DNA of 64,000 nt from an uncultured Bacteroidota bacterium. Lineage in GTDB: Bacteria > Bacteroidota > Bacteroidia > JABEUT01. Every line of letters begins with the position of its first letter. Positions within the stretch are counted from its first letter, which is position 1. Positions 34,353-43,543 of this stretch are shown here, piece after piece. Below the pieces are notes generated by a model. It worked only from the letters and a program-made list of their open reading frames with translations, searched no databases and was not told the origin of the DNA. The DNA is taken from assembly GCA_903863935.1 (NCBI GenBank), contig CAIPDV010000081.1, positions 1 to 64,000 of the forward strand, in the 5' to 3' direction. The position numbers and the translations under genes are program-made.

Positions 34353-35237
34353 CTAATACTCTTTTTTCACCTTAACCCATCGGCATACATTACGAAAACC
34401 AGTATAAGCATCCTCTATAGATAAACTGTCATGCGGATATAAGAAATGAGGAATATAGTGTTCATTCCAGGCACCGCCGAAAACAGCATTATTCTCCGCG
34501 AGCCATTCCCGCACATTCCCTTCTAAATTCCAAATGGCTTTATGATAGCCTGCGAATACAGGCACTGTTGGATTGTTTTTAAATGTATTTCCATTGCATG
34601 GGATAATACTCTCCTGGATAAAAAACCCCTTTTCGTGCGCATCAGCCGAATCGGAAAAATGTACTGCGGCAAGAAATTCATCTTGTGTCGGCAGGCTATA
34701 TTCCGGATAATATTTAATGGTTGTATCAGGTTTTAGGTCCTGATATTGTCCTGAAAAATATCTTTCAATCGTAAAGCAGGTGTTTCGGTCAGAATGTGAA
34801 TCCCAATTGAATTTTTTGAGAGATACCAATATATATTCCATTACCCTGTCGCTTCTCCATTTGGAATAATCCCATGCCTGTTTTTGAGAGATGCCCACCA
34901 CCGGGTAATTTTGATATGCGGGGTGTCTTAAGTAATAATGTGCCAGGGAGTCAAGGCAGGGAGAAGTCTTCCTCCAGACTAGGGTATCGGGAAGAGCACT
35001 TTTATACTCTACAGAGGTATCGCCATATACTTTGCATGTCCAGTAAAGATATTCTCTGTAGTTAGTATTGGTGCATTCCGTTTCATCATAGTATAGGTTA
35101 GCACCTATCTTAATGGTTCCCGGCGGATTAAATCTTTGGGTGAAAAACTTTTTCCTGGTAAACCTTATTGCCGGGTGACAGGAAAATAATAGAAGTGAAA
35201 ATAGTATAAATATGAAACTATTCTTCTTTATCCTCAA
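34353..35237 (-). CDS. SUMF1/FGE-sulfatase-fold lipoprotein (GldJ/GldK-like domain)
   Basis: A 294-residue lipoprotein of the formylglycine-generating-enzyme fold: lipobox LLFSC near residue 20, then IKIGANLYYDETECTNTNYR, YPVVGISQKQAWDYSKWRSD, YSLPTQDEFLAAVHF, WNLEGNVREWLAENNAVFGG and TGFRNVCRWV. Bacteroidota use such domains in gliding/T9SS lipoproteins as well as in enzymes; catalytic Cys placement of true FGE is not evident. There is no ATG: a TTG at 35237 gives a good lipoprotein signal, and another TTG at 35276 would overlap the GloVer gene. It directly follows that gene. Confidence 0.78.
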   Translation of the reverse strand: MRIKKNSFIFILFSLLLFSCHPAIRFTRKKFFTQRFNPPGTIKIGANLYYDETECTNTNYREYLYWTCKVYGDTSVEYKSALPDTLVWRKTSPCLDSLAHYYLRHPAYQNYPVVGISQKQAWDYSKWRSDRVMEYILVSLKKFNWDSHSDRNTCFTIERYFSGQYQDLKPDTTIKYYPEYSLPTQDEFLAAVHFSDSADAHEKGFFIQESIIPCNGNTFKNNPTVPVFAGYHKAIWNLEGNVREWLAENNAVFGGAWNEHYIPHFLYPHDSLSIEDAYTGFRNVCRWVKVKKEY

Positions 35238-35262
35238 GATATAAGTTTTTTCCAGATTGTTT

Positions 35263-36660
35263 TTACCTCTGCACAACTATCTTCCCTTCACACACCAAGG
35301 CTCCTTTCTCAGTTAATATCCTATATAGGTAAACTCCATTAGGTTGGTTTAAAGAAATGGTAAAGGTTGAATTTTGAATGTTGGATTGCGAATACACATT
35401 TTGTCCAAGTTCATTGTAAATTTGAATGTTTTTCATACCTCCGTCAACATTCCTTAATTCAATTTTAAACTCGCCTTTGCTCGGATTTGGATAAACGGAT
35501 AGCTGTCCACTGCCCACGGATGACTTATTAATAGCAGTTAAAACTTTAGTGGTATCAAAGCTGTAAACCACCCCAACATGGTTTGTTCCACCTAATGCAG
35601 TAGCACCGTAGAAAACCCCACCCACTGTTATCGAACCTTCGGGATTTGCTCCATCAGGGCCTGTGAAATCATATAGGTCTTTGTAGTTGCTTCCATTGGT
35701 ATCTATTGAAAATATTACACCACTGTCATGCGCTCCGCCAAAGTAAGTTGTGCCATAATATTTACCACCAATAATGGTTGGTGAACCACCCGCATATTCT
35801 GGTTGCGCACCATCGGTTCCACTAAAATTATAAAGGCGTTTCGGGTTGTTGCCTGAAGTGTCAACTGAAAACAATATACCCTGACTACCTGTTCCGCCGT
35901 ATGCAGTAGCTCCGAATAACATACCGTTAGAATAGGTCAATCCGCCGAAAGGTTCGTAACCGCTTGGGGAATTGAAGTTTAACAGGTCTTTAAAGTTAAG
36001 GCCTGTAGTATCAACCGAGTATGCTAAGCCAAGGGAATTTGCACCTCCAATTAAAGTAGTTCCATACAATTTTGTTCCAACTAAAATTATGCCAAGCGGA
36101 TATTCTCCATTTGATACGCCCGCAAAATCCAATAGCTTTTTATAGCCTGTTCCATCGGTATCTATCTTGAAGATGCAACCCAAATTATGTGCTCCACCGT
36201 CAGCAATTCCGAAAAATACTCCTCCCGATTGCACCAGTGAGTTGTATGGATTTTTTCCATCCGGACCTGAGAAATCATAGAGGTCGCGGTAGTTGGTACC
36301 ATCTGTATCGATAGCAAAGATACAGCCACTGTCGTGAGCTGCTCCAGCATTGGCAGAGCCATATAAAACACCGCCGATAATGGTTAATGGGCTGTTTGGT
36401 TGTTTGCCATCAGGGCCGGCAAAATCGTGCAGATCTTTATAGTTGGCTCCATTTGTATCTACAGAAAAAATACTTCCGCTGTCGTTCGCTCCGCCAAGAT
36501 AAGCGGTTCCATATAGTTTGCCACCTGCCAGCGTTAGGGTACCAAATGGCTCTGCACCAACAGGTGCAACAAAATTGTAAAGATCAACATATTGCGCTGC
36601 TAAAGGAGTAAGGAGCGATGAACCAAGTGCCAGAACTAAAATAAATGTAAATTTTTTCAT
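35263..36660 (-). CDS. GloVer tandem-repeat protein with T9SS type A sorting domain (2)
   Basis: A 465-residue secreted protein. The signal peptide (MKKFTFILVLALGSSLLTPL) is followed by seven GloVer repeats (LYDFSGPDG, LYGTAYLGG, DSGSIFSVDTNG type) and a T9SS sorting domain (SVYPNPSKGEFKIEL, QIYNELGQNVY, QPNGVYLYRI, GKIVVQR). Its repeats use GTT/GTA where the 12534 gene uses GMT, so the paralogues are not recent copies. Between VYSQ and LNQPNG the sorting domain has a low-complexity stretch (SNIQNSTFTIS) like the variable segments in the other T9SS genes here. Confidence 0.92.
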   Translation of the reverse strand: MKKFTFILVLALGSSLLTPLAAQYVDLYNFVAPVGAEPFGTLTLAGGKLYGTAYLGGANDSGSIFSVDTNGANYKDLHDFAGPDGKQPNSPLTIIGGVLYGSANAGAAHDSGCIFAIDTDGTNYRDLYDFSGPDGKNPYNSLVQSGGVFFGIADGGAHNLGCIFKIDTDGTGYKKLLDFAGVSNGEYPLGIILVGTKLYGTTLIGGANSLGLAYSVDTTGLNFKDLLNFNSPSGYEPFGGLTYSNGMLFGATAYGGTGSQGILFSVDTSGNNPKRLYNFSGTDGAQPEYAGGSPTIIGGKYYGTTYFGGAHDSGVIFSIDTNGSNYKDLYDFTGPDGANPEGSITVGGVFYGATALGGTNHVGVVYSFDTTKVLTAINKSSVGSGQLSVYPNPSKGEFKIELRNVDGGMKNIQIYNELGQNVYSQSNIQNSTFTISLNQPNGVYLYRILTEKGALVCEGKIVVQR

Positions 36661-36695
36661 GTGTTTTGTGTTTTTATTGGGGAAACAGTATAGAA

Positions 36696-36703
36696 CAAAA
36701 GTA
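36696..36703 (-). promoter_or_regulatory. -7 box for the second GloVer gene
   Basis: On the minus strand it reads TACTTTTG, matching TAnnTTTG, 36 bp before the ATG. The gene-free stretch 36661-37021 holds only this and the family A repeat. Confidence 0.5.
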
Positions 36704-36926
36704 TAAAAAAATTAATAGGTAGGTAAATAAGCCTCATAAAAAGGGAAACTTATGTGTGTGGCAAATGCGTGACATTTATTATACAAATAGATAAGAGTTT
36801 ACATTGTGTAACTTAGTGTTTTTGTAACAATTTGAATATCAAATAATAAGGATGTTTTACGCAAATGAAAAAAGTTAAAAGCGTAAAATATGGTAAAATA
36901 AAAAGTGCCGTTTTAGTAAGAAGCGT

Positions 36927-36988
36927 GAGATTGTCATTCAGAGCGCAGTGAAGAATCTGTTTTTAACACAGATCCTTGGATGACAAAG
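36927..36988. repeat. Dispersed palindromic repeat, family A (reverse copy)
   Basis: Same element as at 5179-5247 in the opposite orientation: begins AGATTGTCATTCAGAGCGCA, has central CTGTTTTTAACACAG and ends CCTTGGATGACAAAGG. Confidence 0.8.
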
Positions 36989-37021
36989 GCACGAGCTGTC
37001 TCAAGAGGACAAAGTCATTTA

Positions 37022-37558
37022 CTATTCTTTCCGGCCAAAGAAGCTAAAATTTACTTCGCCATAAGTCCTTTGCTGAATAAAGTTTGGATGCTCAGCAAAC
37101 GAAGTGCGTTTGGAATGTTCAATAACCAGCCAGCTGTTTTCCTTCAGTAAATTCCTTTCAAAAACAAGTTGCGGAATGATAGGGTAGTGGGGGTAATCGT
37201 AAGGTGGGTCGCACAAAATAATATCAAATGGCTGTGTGTGGCTGCGCAGGAATGAGAGTGCATCGCTTTTAACGGCAAACACGTTCTGTAAATTAAAATG
37301 CTTTATGTTTTTCCGCACAAAGTTGCAGCACCCATTGCTAATATCAACCGCGGTAACCTGTTTGCAGCCGCGTGATGCCAGTTCGTATGTAAGGCTTCCG
37401 GTGCCGCAAAAAAGGTCGAGGGCATCGCATTCCTCCCACAGAAAATGGTTTTGTAAAATATTGAACAAACCTTGCTTTGCCTTGCCTGTTGTGGGACGGA
37501 TGGGCAAGTATTTTGAAGGAACTGCCCTTCCTTTTAAATCGCCTCCTCCTATATACAT
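37022..37558 (-). CDS. rsmD: 16S rRNA (guanine(966)-N(2))-methyltransferase
   Basis: A 178-residue SAM-dependent methyltransferase. It shows the RsmD order: N-terminal GGDLKGRAVPSKYLPIRPTT, motif I ALDLFCGTGSLTYELASRG, and the catalytic NPPY-type motif as LCDPPYDYPHY. RsmD modifies G966 in the 30S P-site region of 16S rRNA. It overlaps the DUF3822 gene by 10 bp, the usual Bacteroidota pairing. Confidence 0.94.
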   Translation of the reverse strand: MYIGGGDLKGRAVPSKYLPIRPTTGKAKQGLFNILQNHFLWEECDALDLFCGTGSLTYELASRGCKQVTAVDISNGCCNFVRKNIKHFNLQNVFAVKSDALSFLRSHTQPFDIILCDPPYDYPHYPIIPQLVFERNLLKENSWLVIEHSKRTSFAEHPNFIQQRTYGEVNFSFFGRKE

Positions 37559-38415
37559 AGGTATTGCATATAAAGCGAATAATACCTGTGCGCCGGAATG
37601 TTCTCAAGCAGGTTTGAAAATGTAAATCTTTTTGTTTTTTCTGCAATGCGCACATTTTTCAAATACTTCCAGGCCAGATCAAACATTTCCGATTTTTCCA
37701 TTATTTCACCGTAAAGGAAACAAGGACAGTCTACCGGTTTTAGTTTTAGTTCTTCATACACCCATATCAGGAAATAGGCAAAATCATTCGGAGTGTGATA
37801 ATAATAGCGGTTGTATAAAAGCAATTTGTCTGATTGCAATGCAACAACGTCCATGTAGTCATTAAAAACAAATACATGCACTTCATTCGTATTGCTGCCC
37901 TTGTGCAAGGCCATCAGGTATTCCACAAAAACCGAAGAATGGTGCCTGAATGCAGCCTGCGGATATTTTTCTTTTAGTAAAGAATAGTCAACAGTATCTA
38001 CTGCGTAAACGCTGTAACAATCGTTGTTTTTAATGAAATCGGCACAGGGTGTTTCACCCAACTTGATCAGGTTCTGCTGTTTCAGGTAATCCATCACCGA
38101 ACCTGCCGTGTAAAAGCCGGCCGGAATAAGCATGGCACTGTTATGCGTAAATACTACAGAAGAACTGGATGGCCCGTAATTCAGAATTTCTTCCTTCAGG
38201 ATACTGTCCAGCGAACGCTTCATATCCTTTCCATCTCTTCTGTTATAAGATGCCCAGGCAAGGTACATATTGGTTTCCTTGTTGAGCAGGCAGGCAAATA
38301 CATTGTTCTCTCTTACTTCAACAGAAAGGTGCAGGTTTTTATCGGCAAGCGAGAATTTATCCCCGGCAAACCGTTCTTCTTCCTTTGCAATCGATATCAT
38401 TTTAACATTAACCAT
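37549..38415 (-). CDS. DUF3822 family protein
   Basis: A 288-residue protein matching DUF3822 by features and place. It has a beta-rich first half (NLHLSVEVRENNVFACLLN), FTHNSAMLIPAGFY and a second half with VHVFVFNDYMDVVALQSDKL and LLYNRYYYHTPNDFAYFLIW. It resembles an actin-like/ASKHA ATPase fold, but no nucleotide motif is certain. Genes of this family sit upstream of rsmD across Bacteroidota; function is unknown. Confidence 0.85.
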   Translation of the reverse strand: MVNVKMISIAKEEERFAGDKFSLADKNLHLSVEVRENNVFACLLNKETNMYLAWASYNRRDGKDMKRSLDSILKEEILNYGPSSSSVVFTHNSAMLIPAGFYTAGSVMDYLKQQNLIKLGETPCADFIKNNDCYSVYAVDTVDYSLLKEKYPQAAFRHHSSVFVEYLMALHKGSNTNEVHVFVFNDYMDVVALQSDKLLLYNRYYYHTPNDFAYFLIWVYEELKLKPVDCPCFLYGEIMEKSEMFDLAWKYLKNVRIAEKTKRFTFSNLLENIPAHRYYSLYMQYLCI

Positions 38416-38440
38416 CCGATAGTAGATAACCCCAAAAATA

Positions 38441-38530
38441 GTTATAAGTTATGAGTTATAAGTTATAAGTTTTAGAAATTACCAGGCAAAATAAAATGAG
38501 GATCATAACTTATAACTTATAACTCATAAC
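38441..38530. repeat. Dispersed inverted repeat, family C
   Basis: Left arm GTTATAAGTTATGAGTTATA plus further ATAAGTT words. The right arm is its reverse complement (ATAACTTATAACTCATAAC), with about 40 bases between arms. It lies between the divergent DUF3822 and flippase genes, just upstream of the flippase -7 box. Confidence 0.85.
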
Positions 38531-38561
38531 CCCTCAATCATCTCTATTAGGATAATTCGTT

Positions 38562-38569
38562 TATTTTTG
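38562..38569 (+). promoter_or_regulatory. -7 box for the flippase gene
   Basis: TATTTTTG matches TAnnTTTG and lies 15 bp before the ATG at 38585. Confidence 0.5.
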
Positions 38570-38584
38570 CGCCTCTTATAAAGA

Positions 38585-40024
38585 ATGAAAAAAACTTTCA
38601 TCACCAATCTTATTCTGGTTCTCACGCTTAATCTATCCATTAAGCCTTTTTGGATATTGGGGATAGACCGCACTGTGCAAAACATTGTAGGGAAGACAGA
38701 ATATGGGGTGTATTCAGCACTGGCAAGCTTAACATTTGTACTTAGCATATTGCTTGATTTGGGCATAACCAATTTCAATAACCGGAACATAGCGCAGAAC
38801 ACGCACCTGCTCAGCAAGCACTTTTCGAGGCTTGTGGTGCTTAAGTTGTTTCTTGCTGTGGTTTTTGTTGTAGTTTGTTTATCTACCGGTTTGCTTATTG
38901 GATATGACTACAGACGTATCAAACTTTTGCTTATACTTTGTTTCAGCCAGTTTCTTATTTCATTTGTGCTTTACCTGCGTTCGAATATTTCCGGTATGCA
39001 CTTATTTAAAACAGACAGCATACTTTCCGCTACCGACCGAATGATTGGCATTGCAATTTGTGCTCCTTTTATCTGGGGGCATTTTATTGCACACAATATT
39101 GACATAATGGATTATGTATATATACAGACCGCCGCCTACCTGAGTGTTGCTATAATAGCATTTACCATTGTTGTTCGAAAAGCCGGCTTTATAAAATTTG
39201 AGTGGACAAGAACATTCAGCATGATGATATTAAAGAAGAGCTTTCCATTTGCTATTCTTGTAATGCTTATGTCCTTTTATAACCGGATAGACCAAATCAT
39301 GCTCGAGCGCCTGGTGCATGACAATGGTGCCGAAACCGGGATTTACGTACAGGCTTTCCGTCTGCTGGATGCTACCAATATGATAGCCCTTTTGGCTGCA
39401 GGGCTTCTCCTGCCCATTTTTGCACGTATGTTGAAATTAAAAGACTCGGTGGAATCGCTTGTGAAAACCTCTTTTACCCTGCTTTTTGCATTAGCATTGG
39501 TGGTTGCCGCCGGATGCTGTTTTTATGCGGAAAATATTATGAAAATGCTCTATGTGGGGGATGTAGCCGAGGCTGCAATGGTTTTCCGCATATTAATGTG
39601 CTGTTTTATGGGAACCACTACCCAATACGTTTTTGGCACCTTGCTTACTGCTAACGGGAATCTTAAATACATGAATATTATTGCCGGATTGGGAATGGCT
39701 TTCAATATTATTGTGAACTTGATCTTGATTCCTCATTTTCATGCACTTGGTGCTGCTATAACAAGCTTAATGACACAATTGCTGGTGCCTGGGTTGCAAA
39801 TATTTGTTGCCCAACGGGTTTTCAAGTTTCAGGCGTTGCCAAAAATGTTCCTCACATTACTTATCTTTTTGGCCGGCGTCCTTGGTTTAGCTTACTTCTC
39901 AACCCGGTTGAACCTCGATTGGAGAGTTTCATTCGTTTCCTTTGTTGCAGCCTCCGGTATATGGGCACTTGCAACCGGCGTGGTAAACGTAAAATCGTTG
40001 CTGAAAACAGTAAAGATTGGATAA
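38585..40024 (+). CDS. Polysaccharide flippase (Wzx/MATE-like)
   Basis: A 479-residue polytopic protein of the oligosaccharide flippase superfamily, with about 12-14 hydrophobic helices. Typical segments are GKTEYGVYSALASLTFVLSI, DLGITNFNNRNIAQN near the N-terminus and YFSTRLNLDW in the C-terminal region. Such proteins move lipid-linked repeat units across the inner membrane. It leads into two Wzz-like chain-length proteins and an O-antigen ligase/polymerase gene, so together they form a surface-polysaccharide export block. No glycosyltransferase genes lie inside this block. Confidence 0.88.
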   Translation: MKKTFITNLILVLTLNLSIKPFWILGIDRTVQNIVGKTEYGVYSALASLTFVLSILLDLGITNFNNRNIAQNTHLLSKHFSRLVVLKLFLAVVFVVVCLSTGLLIGYDYRRIKLLLILCFSQFLISFVLYLRSNISGMHLFKTDSILSATDRMIGIAICAPFIWGHFIAHNIDIMDYVYIQTAAYLSVAIIAFTIVVRKAGFIKFEWTRTFSMMILKKSFPFAILVMLMSFYNRIDQIMLERLVHDNGAETGIYVQAFRLLDATNMIALLAAGLLLPIFARMLKLKDSVESLVKTSFTLLFALALVVAAGCCFYAENIMKMLYVGDVAEAAMVFRILMCCFMGTTTQYVFGTLLTANGNLKYMNIIAGLGMAFNIIVNLILIPHFHALGAAITSLMTQLLVPGLQIFVAQRVFKFQALPKMFLTLLIFLAGVLGLAYFSTRLNLDWRVSFVSFVAASGIWALATGVVNVKSLLKTVKIG

Positions 40025-40046
40025 TTAATTAAATATCTTACTTTTG
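40017..40046 (+). promoter_or_regulatory. Complete -33/-7 promoter for the Wzz-ligase genes
   Basis: TTG at 40017-40019 and TACTTTTG at 40039-40046 are separated by 19 bases, the textbook Bacteroidota spacing, 29 bp before the ATG at 40076. This is the only candidate promoter in the window for which a -33 element at 19-base spacing was recognised. The TTG lies in the last codons of the flippase gene. Confidence 0.6.
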
Positions 40047-40075
40047 TCGTCCCCTATATTATTTGGAACGTATTT

Positions 40076-41086
40076 ATGAGTAACGAAAACAGACCACTTT
40101 TTTTTGATTCTGGTAACCTGATTACTTTTATTATAAGCAAATGGAAGCAATTGATGATAGTTGCTATTCTGGCCATGATCGGTTCTACCATTGCCGCTTT
40201 TATTATCCCTGAAAAATATAAAGCTACGGTTGCACTTTTCCCTACCCAGAACAATAACATGTCGCGTGCCTTTTTATCGGAGCATGCAGATGAATCTAAG
40301 GATTTTCTTGCTTTTGGTGAAGATAACAACGCCGAACAAATGCTACAGGTTTTGAAATCAGACGAACTTATGTTTGCGCTGGAGAAAAAATTCAACCTGT
40401 ATAAATATTATAAAATTGATGATAAATGGGACAAGAACTATTTATTCAAGGGGTATTATAGCGACCTGTTCACCTATGATATTACCCAATACCAATCGAT
40501 AGAAATTACCGTTTACGATGGCGACCCCAAAAAGGCTTCTGCCATGGCTAATGCTGCGGGAAGTCTAGCCGATTCATTGTTCAGGGCTATCATTAAACAG
40601 AGGGCTGTTGCCGCTTACAAGATCGTTCAGGCACAGTACGACTCAGCTGCTGCTGTTGCTAATAAACTGGAAGACTCTATGAGTTTTTTCCGCAATCTTG
40701 GAATACTTAACTGGGAATATCAGGTAAAGGAACTGACAGCCGGGTATGCCGATGCCGAAGTAAAAGGCAATGCCGAAGCGGTAAAAACTATTTCTGAAAA
40801 ATTAAAGGCCTTTGAACAATATGGTAAAGGGTATTGGGTTATTGCTAATGAATTGGAAAATAATTATAAATGGTTTAAACAGGTAAAGCAATCCCTTGGG
40901 CAAGCCAAGGTAGATGCTGAACAATCAATCCCGGCTTTTTATGTGGCTGATAACGCATTTCCTGCCGACCGTAAAACATATCCTATCCGTGGTTTGGTAA
41001 TAGCAGGAGGAACTCTTGCCGCTCTTTTCTTTTCGCTTTTGCTCTTATTAATTTTAAACAGACTAAAAACGATAAAAAAAAAGTAA
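40076..41086 (+). CDS. Wzz-like chain-length determinant (1)
   Basis: A 336-residue inner-membrane protein of Wzz topology: an N-terminal helix (LMIVAILAMIGSTIAAFII) followed by PEKYKATVALFPTQ, a long alpha-helical periplasmic coiled region, then DNAFPADRKTYPIRGLVI and a second helix. Wzz proteins set O-antigen or exopolysaccharide chain length. There is no C-terminal tyrosine kinase domain. A second Wzz-like gene follows after 2 bp. Confidence 0.85.
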   Translation: MSNENRPLFFDSGNLITFIISKWKQLMIVAILAMIGSTIAAFIIPEKYKATVALFPTQNNNMSRAFLSEHADESKDFLAFGEDNNAEQMLQVLKSDELMFALEKKFNLYKYYKIDDKWDKNYLFKGYYSDLFTYDITQYQSIEITVYDGDPKKASAMANAAGSLADSLFRAIIKQRAVAAYKIVQAQYDSAAAVANKLEDSMSFFRNLGILNWEYQVKELTAGYADAEVKGNAEAVKTISEKLKAFEQYGKGYWVIANELENNYKWFKQVKQSLGQAKVDAEQSIPAFYVADNAFPADRKTYPIRGLVIAGGTLAALFFSLLLLLILNRLKTIKKK

Positions 41087-41088
41087 AA

Positions 41089-42021
41089 GTGGAGCGATTT
41101 GAGAGTATAAACTTTATTCGTTGGATATTTAAACGCTATAAGCCGTTAATTATAGTGGAGATAATTGCTTTTGTACTCTCGCTAGTCTTCTCTTCCCAGT
41201 ATTTTATGCCTAAGGAATACAAGTCATTTACAACTGTATACCCTTATAATATATCGGAATATTCGCACGAAATTCCATCCGAACAGATGATTGAGTTTCT
41301 TAATTCGGTAGATATAAAAAACCAGGTGATCGAAAAGTTTGATTTAGCAAAGCACTATAATATTGTGCGGAATGGAAAACCATACATAGACAAACTGTAT
41401 GCCGAATACGATCATAATGTGAATGTGCAGCCGACCGAATATGGTGCTGTAACAATTAAAGTATATGATATAAGTGCTGATACTGCTTTCGAAATGGTAA
41501 ATGGTATCCTGGATGTATTAAATAAAAAGATACACCAGATTCAAAAAGAAAAATCGATGGAAGTGGCCAACATGTTGAAAATGGCCCTGGATAGCAGAAA
41601 ACACCAGATCGATTCGATGTCGGCTCTTTCAAAAGAATTAAGTACAAAATACGGATTGCTTGAATATGAAAGCCAGACAAGGGAAGTAACCCGGGCTTAT
41701 TACCAGGCTGCTAAAGGTTCAAAGCAATCAGATGAATTGACACAGCAAATAAAAAACCTGGAGGATCATGGTATCGAATTCAGATCCGTTAATCAACATA
41801 TCGAATCAGCCCTTCTGGACTATAGCGTCATTGAAGCCAAGTATAATGAGGCTATGAAGGATGCCAATAAAAATTTAACCTACTGGAACCTTGTAAGTGC
41901 AGCTTTTAAACCTGATACATACTGTTATCCGCTTCGTACTCTGATAGTGCTTGGAACCTGTTTTGCAGCTTTCGTATTCTCAATAGTAGTAATGAGAAGC
42001 CTTGAGAAGTTGAAGCAATAA
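41089..42021 (+). CDS. Wzz-like chain-length determinant (2)
   Basis: A 310-residue protein of the same topology: an N-terminal helix after RWIFKRYKPLIIVEIIAFVL, MPKEYKSFTTVYPYN, a coiled periplasmic region and KPDTYCYPLRTLIVLG before the last helix. It starts with GTG, 2 bp after the first Wzz gene. Pairing of two diverged Wzz-like genes suggests a hetero-oligomer or two modal lengths (inference). It is followed by the O-antigen ligase-like gene. Confidence 0.83.
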   Translation: MERFESINFIRWIFKRYKPLIIVEIIAFVLSLVFSSQYFMPKEYKSFTTVYPYNISEYSHEIPSEQMIEFLNSVDIKNQVIEKFDLAKHYNIVRNGKPYIDKLYAEYDHNVNVQPTEYGAVTIKVYDISADTAFEMVNGILDVLNKKIHQIQKEKSMEVANMLKMALDSRKHQIDSMSALSKELSTKYGLLEYESQTREVTRAYYQAAKGSKQSDELTQQIKNLEDHGIEFRSVNQHIESALLDYSVIEAKYNEAMKDANKNLTYWNLVSAAFKPDTYCYPLRTLIVLGTCFAAFVFSIVVMRSLEKLKQ

Positions 42022-42033
42022 AATACATTTGCT

Positions 42034-43503
42034 TTGGTAAGGAAAAAAGAACTGTTGATTTTTTATATTGCAAGCTTACTATTTGTTTGCCTCGACCTGC
42101 TTTTTATTTTTCTAAGGATAAACTACATGGCTGCCCTGTTGCCATTGGTTGCCCTTATCTTTTACTGGGCTTTATTTGCACTCGACAAACTGGTGCTTTT
42201 TGTGGTTTTCTGTACACCCTTATCCATTAATATTTTTCAGATACCGGGCCTTGGGCTTGGCGATATTGGCGTTGGAATGGCCCTGCCTACCGAACCAATA
42301 ATGTTCGGTATCATGTTGTTATTTTTCATGCATGTTTCCTATTCCGGCTACGATAAAAATGTATTGAAGCATCCGGTAAGTATTATGATAATCTTAGGCC
42401 TGATCTGGATGCTTGTTACCTGCTTTACCAGTACCATGTATTTTGTATCCTTTAAATACCTGCTGGAGCGTTGCTGGGGCGTTGTTACATTTTACTTTTT
42501 AGGAATACTGCTGTTTAAAAAACTTAAAAATGTTTATTACTTCCATTGGTTATATATTGGTGCGCTTTCAATAATTATAGTTTATACATTCATTCGTCAT
42601 AGCCATTTTCATTTCTCCGAAAAAGGGGCACACATTGCGGTGAATCCGTTTTATAATGACCATACAGCATATGGAGCTATGCTGGCCATGTTTATTCCTA
42701 TACTGGGCGGTTTAAGCCTGATAAAGAGAAATGGGCCAACCGTCCGCATCATTGCTTTTACATTGTTTTTATTCTTTCTTGTGGCACTGGCATTTTCCTT
42801 CAGCCGTGCTGCCTGGGTAAGTGTTGTAGTTGCAATAGTACTTTTAATTCTTATGGTATTAAAGGTAAAACTTAAATGGATACTGGCAGGATTTTGTGTG
42901 GGCATAGCCATGTTTTTTGCCTATCAAACCCAGATTGTGATGAAATTGCAGCGTAATACTACAGATGTGTCACAAGATTTAGGTAAAGAAATACAATCCA
43001 TTTCGAACATATCATCCGATGCATCAAACCGCGAACGCTTGAACCGCTGGAGTTGTGCTTTCCGTATGTGGCAGGACAAACCTGTTTTTGGTTTCGGCCC
43101 CGGAACCTACATGTTTAAATACGCACCTTACCAGCTTTCGTATATGCGTACCATTATCAGTACTAATGAGGCAAACGGGGGAACTGCCCATAATGAATAC
43201 CTGGGCCCGCTTGCCGAAGAAGGCGTATTAGGATCCCTTCTGGTTATAGCCATGGCCATGTCGGTCATTACATTGGCTTTCCGCCTTGCCTATAATTTAA
43301 AAGACAAGGATATGCGCATACTTGTTATAAGCATACTACTCGGCCTGATTACCTATTTAGTGCATGGCCTCTTTAATAACTTCCTCGATACAGATAAGGC
43401 TGCCGTGCCTTTCTGGGGTTTTATCGGTATGCTGGTTGCCATTGATATAATGGCTAAGAGGGAAGATTTCATTGAGAAGGCAAAGCCCGTTATAGCGGGT
43501 TAG
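42034..43503 (+). CDS. O-antigen ligase/polymerase family protein (WaaL/Wzy)
   Basis: A 489-residue polytopic protein of the Wzy_C superfamily. The conserved C-terminal loop has DKPVFGFGPGTYMFKYAP and GGTAHNEYLGPLAEEGVLG, with the His and acidic residues typical of ligases/polymerases that join glycan chains to lipid A-core or polymerise repeats. LAFSFSRAAWVSV is another family motif. The start is probably TTG at 42034, as no ATG precedes the first helix. It is the last gene of the Wzz block. WaaL versus Wzy cannot be told apart here. Confidence 0.88.
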   Translation: MVRKKELLIFYIASLLFVCLDLLFIFLRINYMAALLPLVALIFYWALFALDKLVLFVVFCTPLSINIFQIPGLGLGDIGVGMALPTEPIMFGIMLLFFMHVSYSGYDKNVLKHPVSIMIILGLIWMLVTCFTSTMYFVSFKYLLERCWGVVTFYFLGILLFKKLKNVYYFHWLYIGALSIIIVYTFIRHSHFHFSEKGAHIAVNPFYNDHTAYGAMLAMFIPILGGLSLIKRNGPTVRIIAFTLFLFFLVALAFSFSRAAWVSVVVAIVLLILMVLKVKLKWILAGFCVGIAMFFAYQTQIVMKLQRNTTDVSQDLGKEIQSISNISSDASNRERLNRWSCAFRMWQDKPVFGFGPGTYMFKYAPYQLSYMRTIISTNEANGGTAHNEYLGPLAEEGVLGSLLVIAMAMSVITLAFRLAYNLKDKDMRILVISILLGLITYLVHGLFNNFLDTDKAAVPFWGFIGMLVAIDIMAKREDFIEKAKPVIAG

Positions 43504-43543
43504 ATTCCTTTCCGGAAATCACACAAATATGTATTGATATTTT

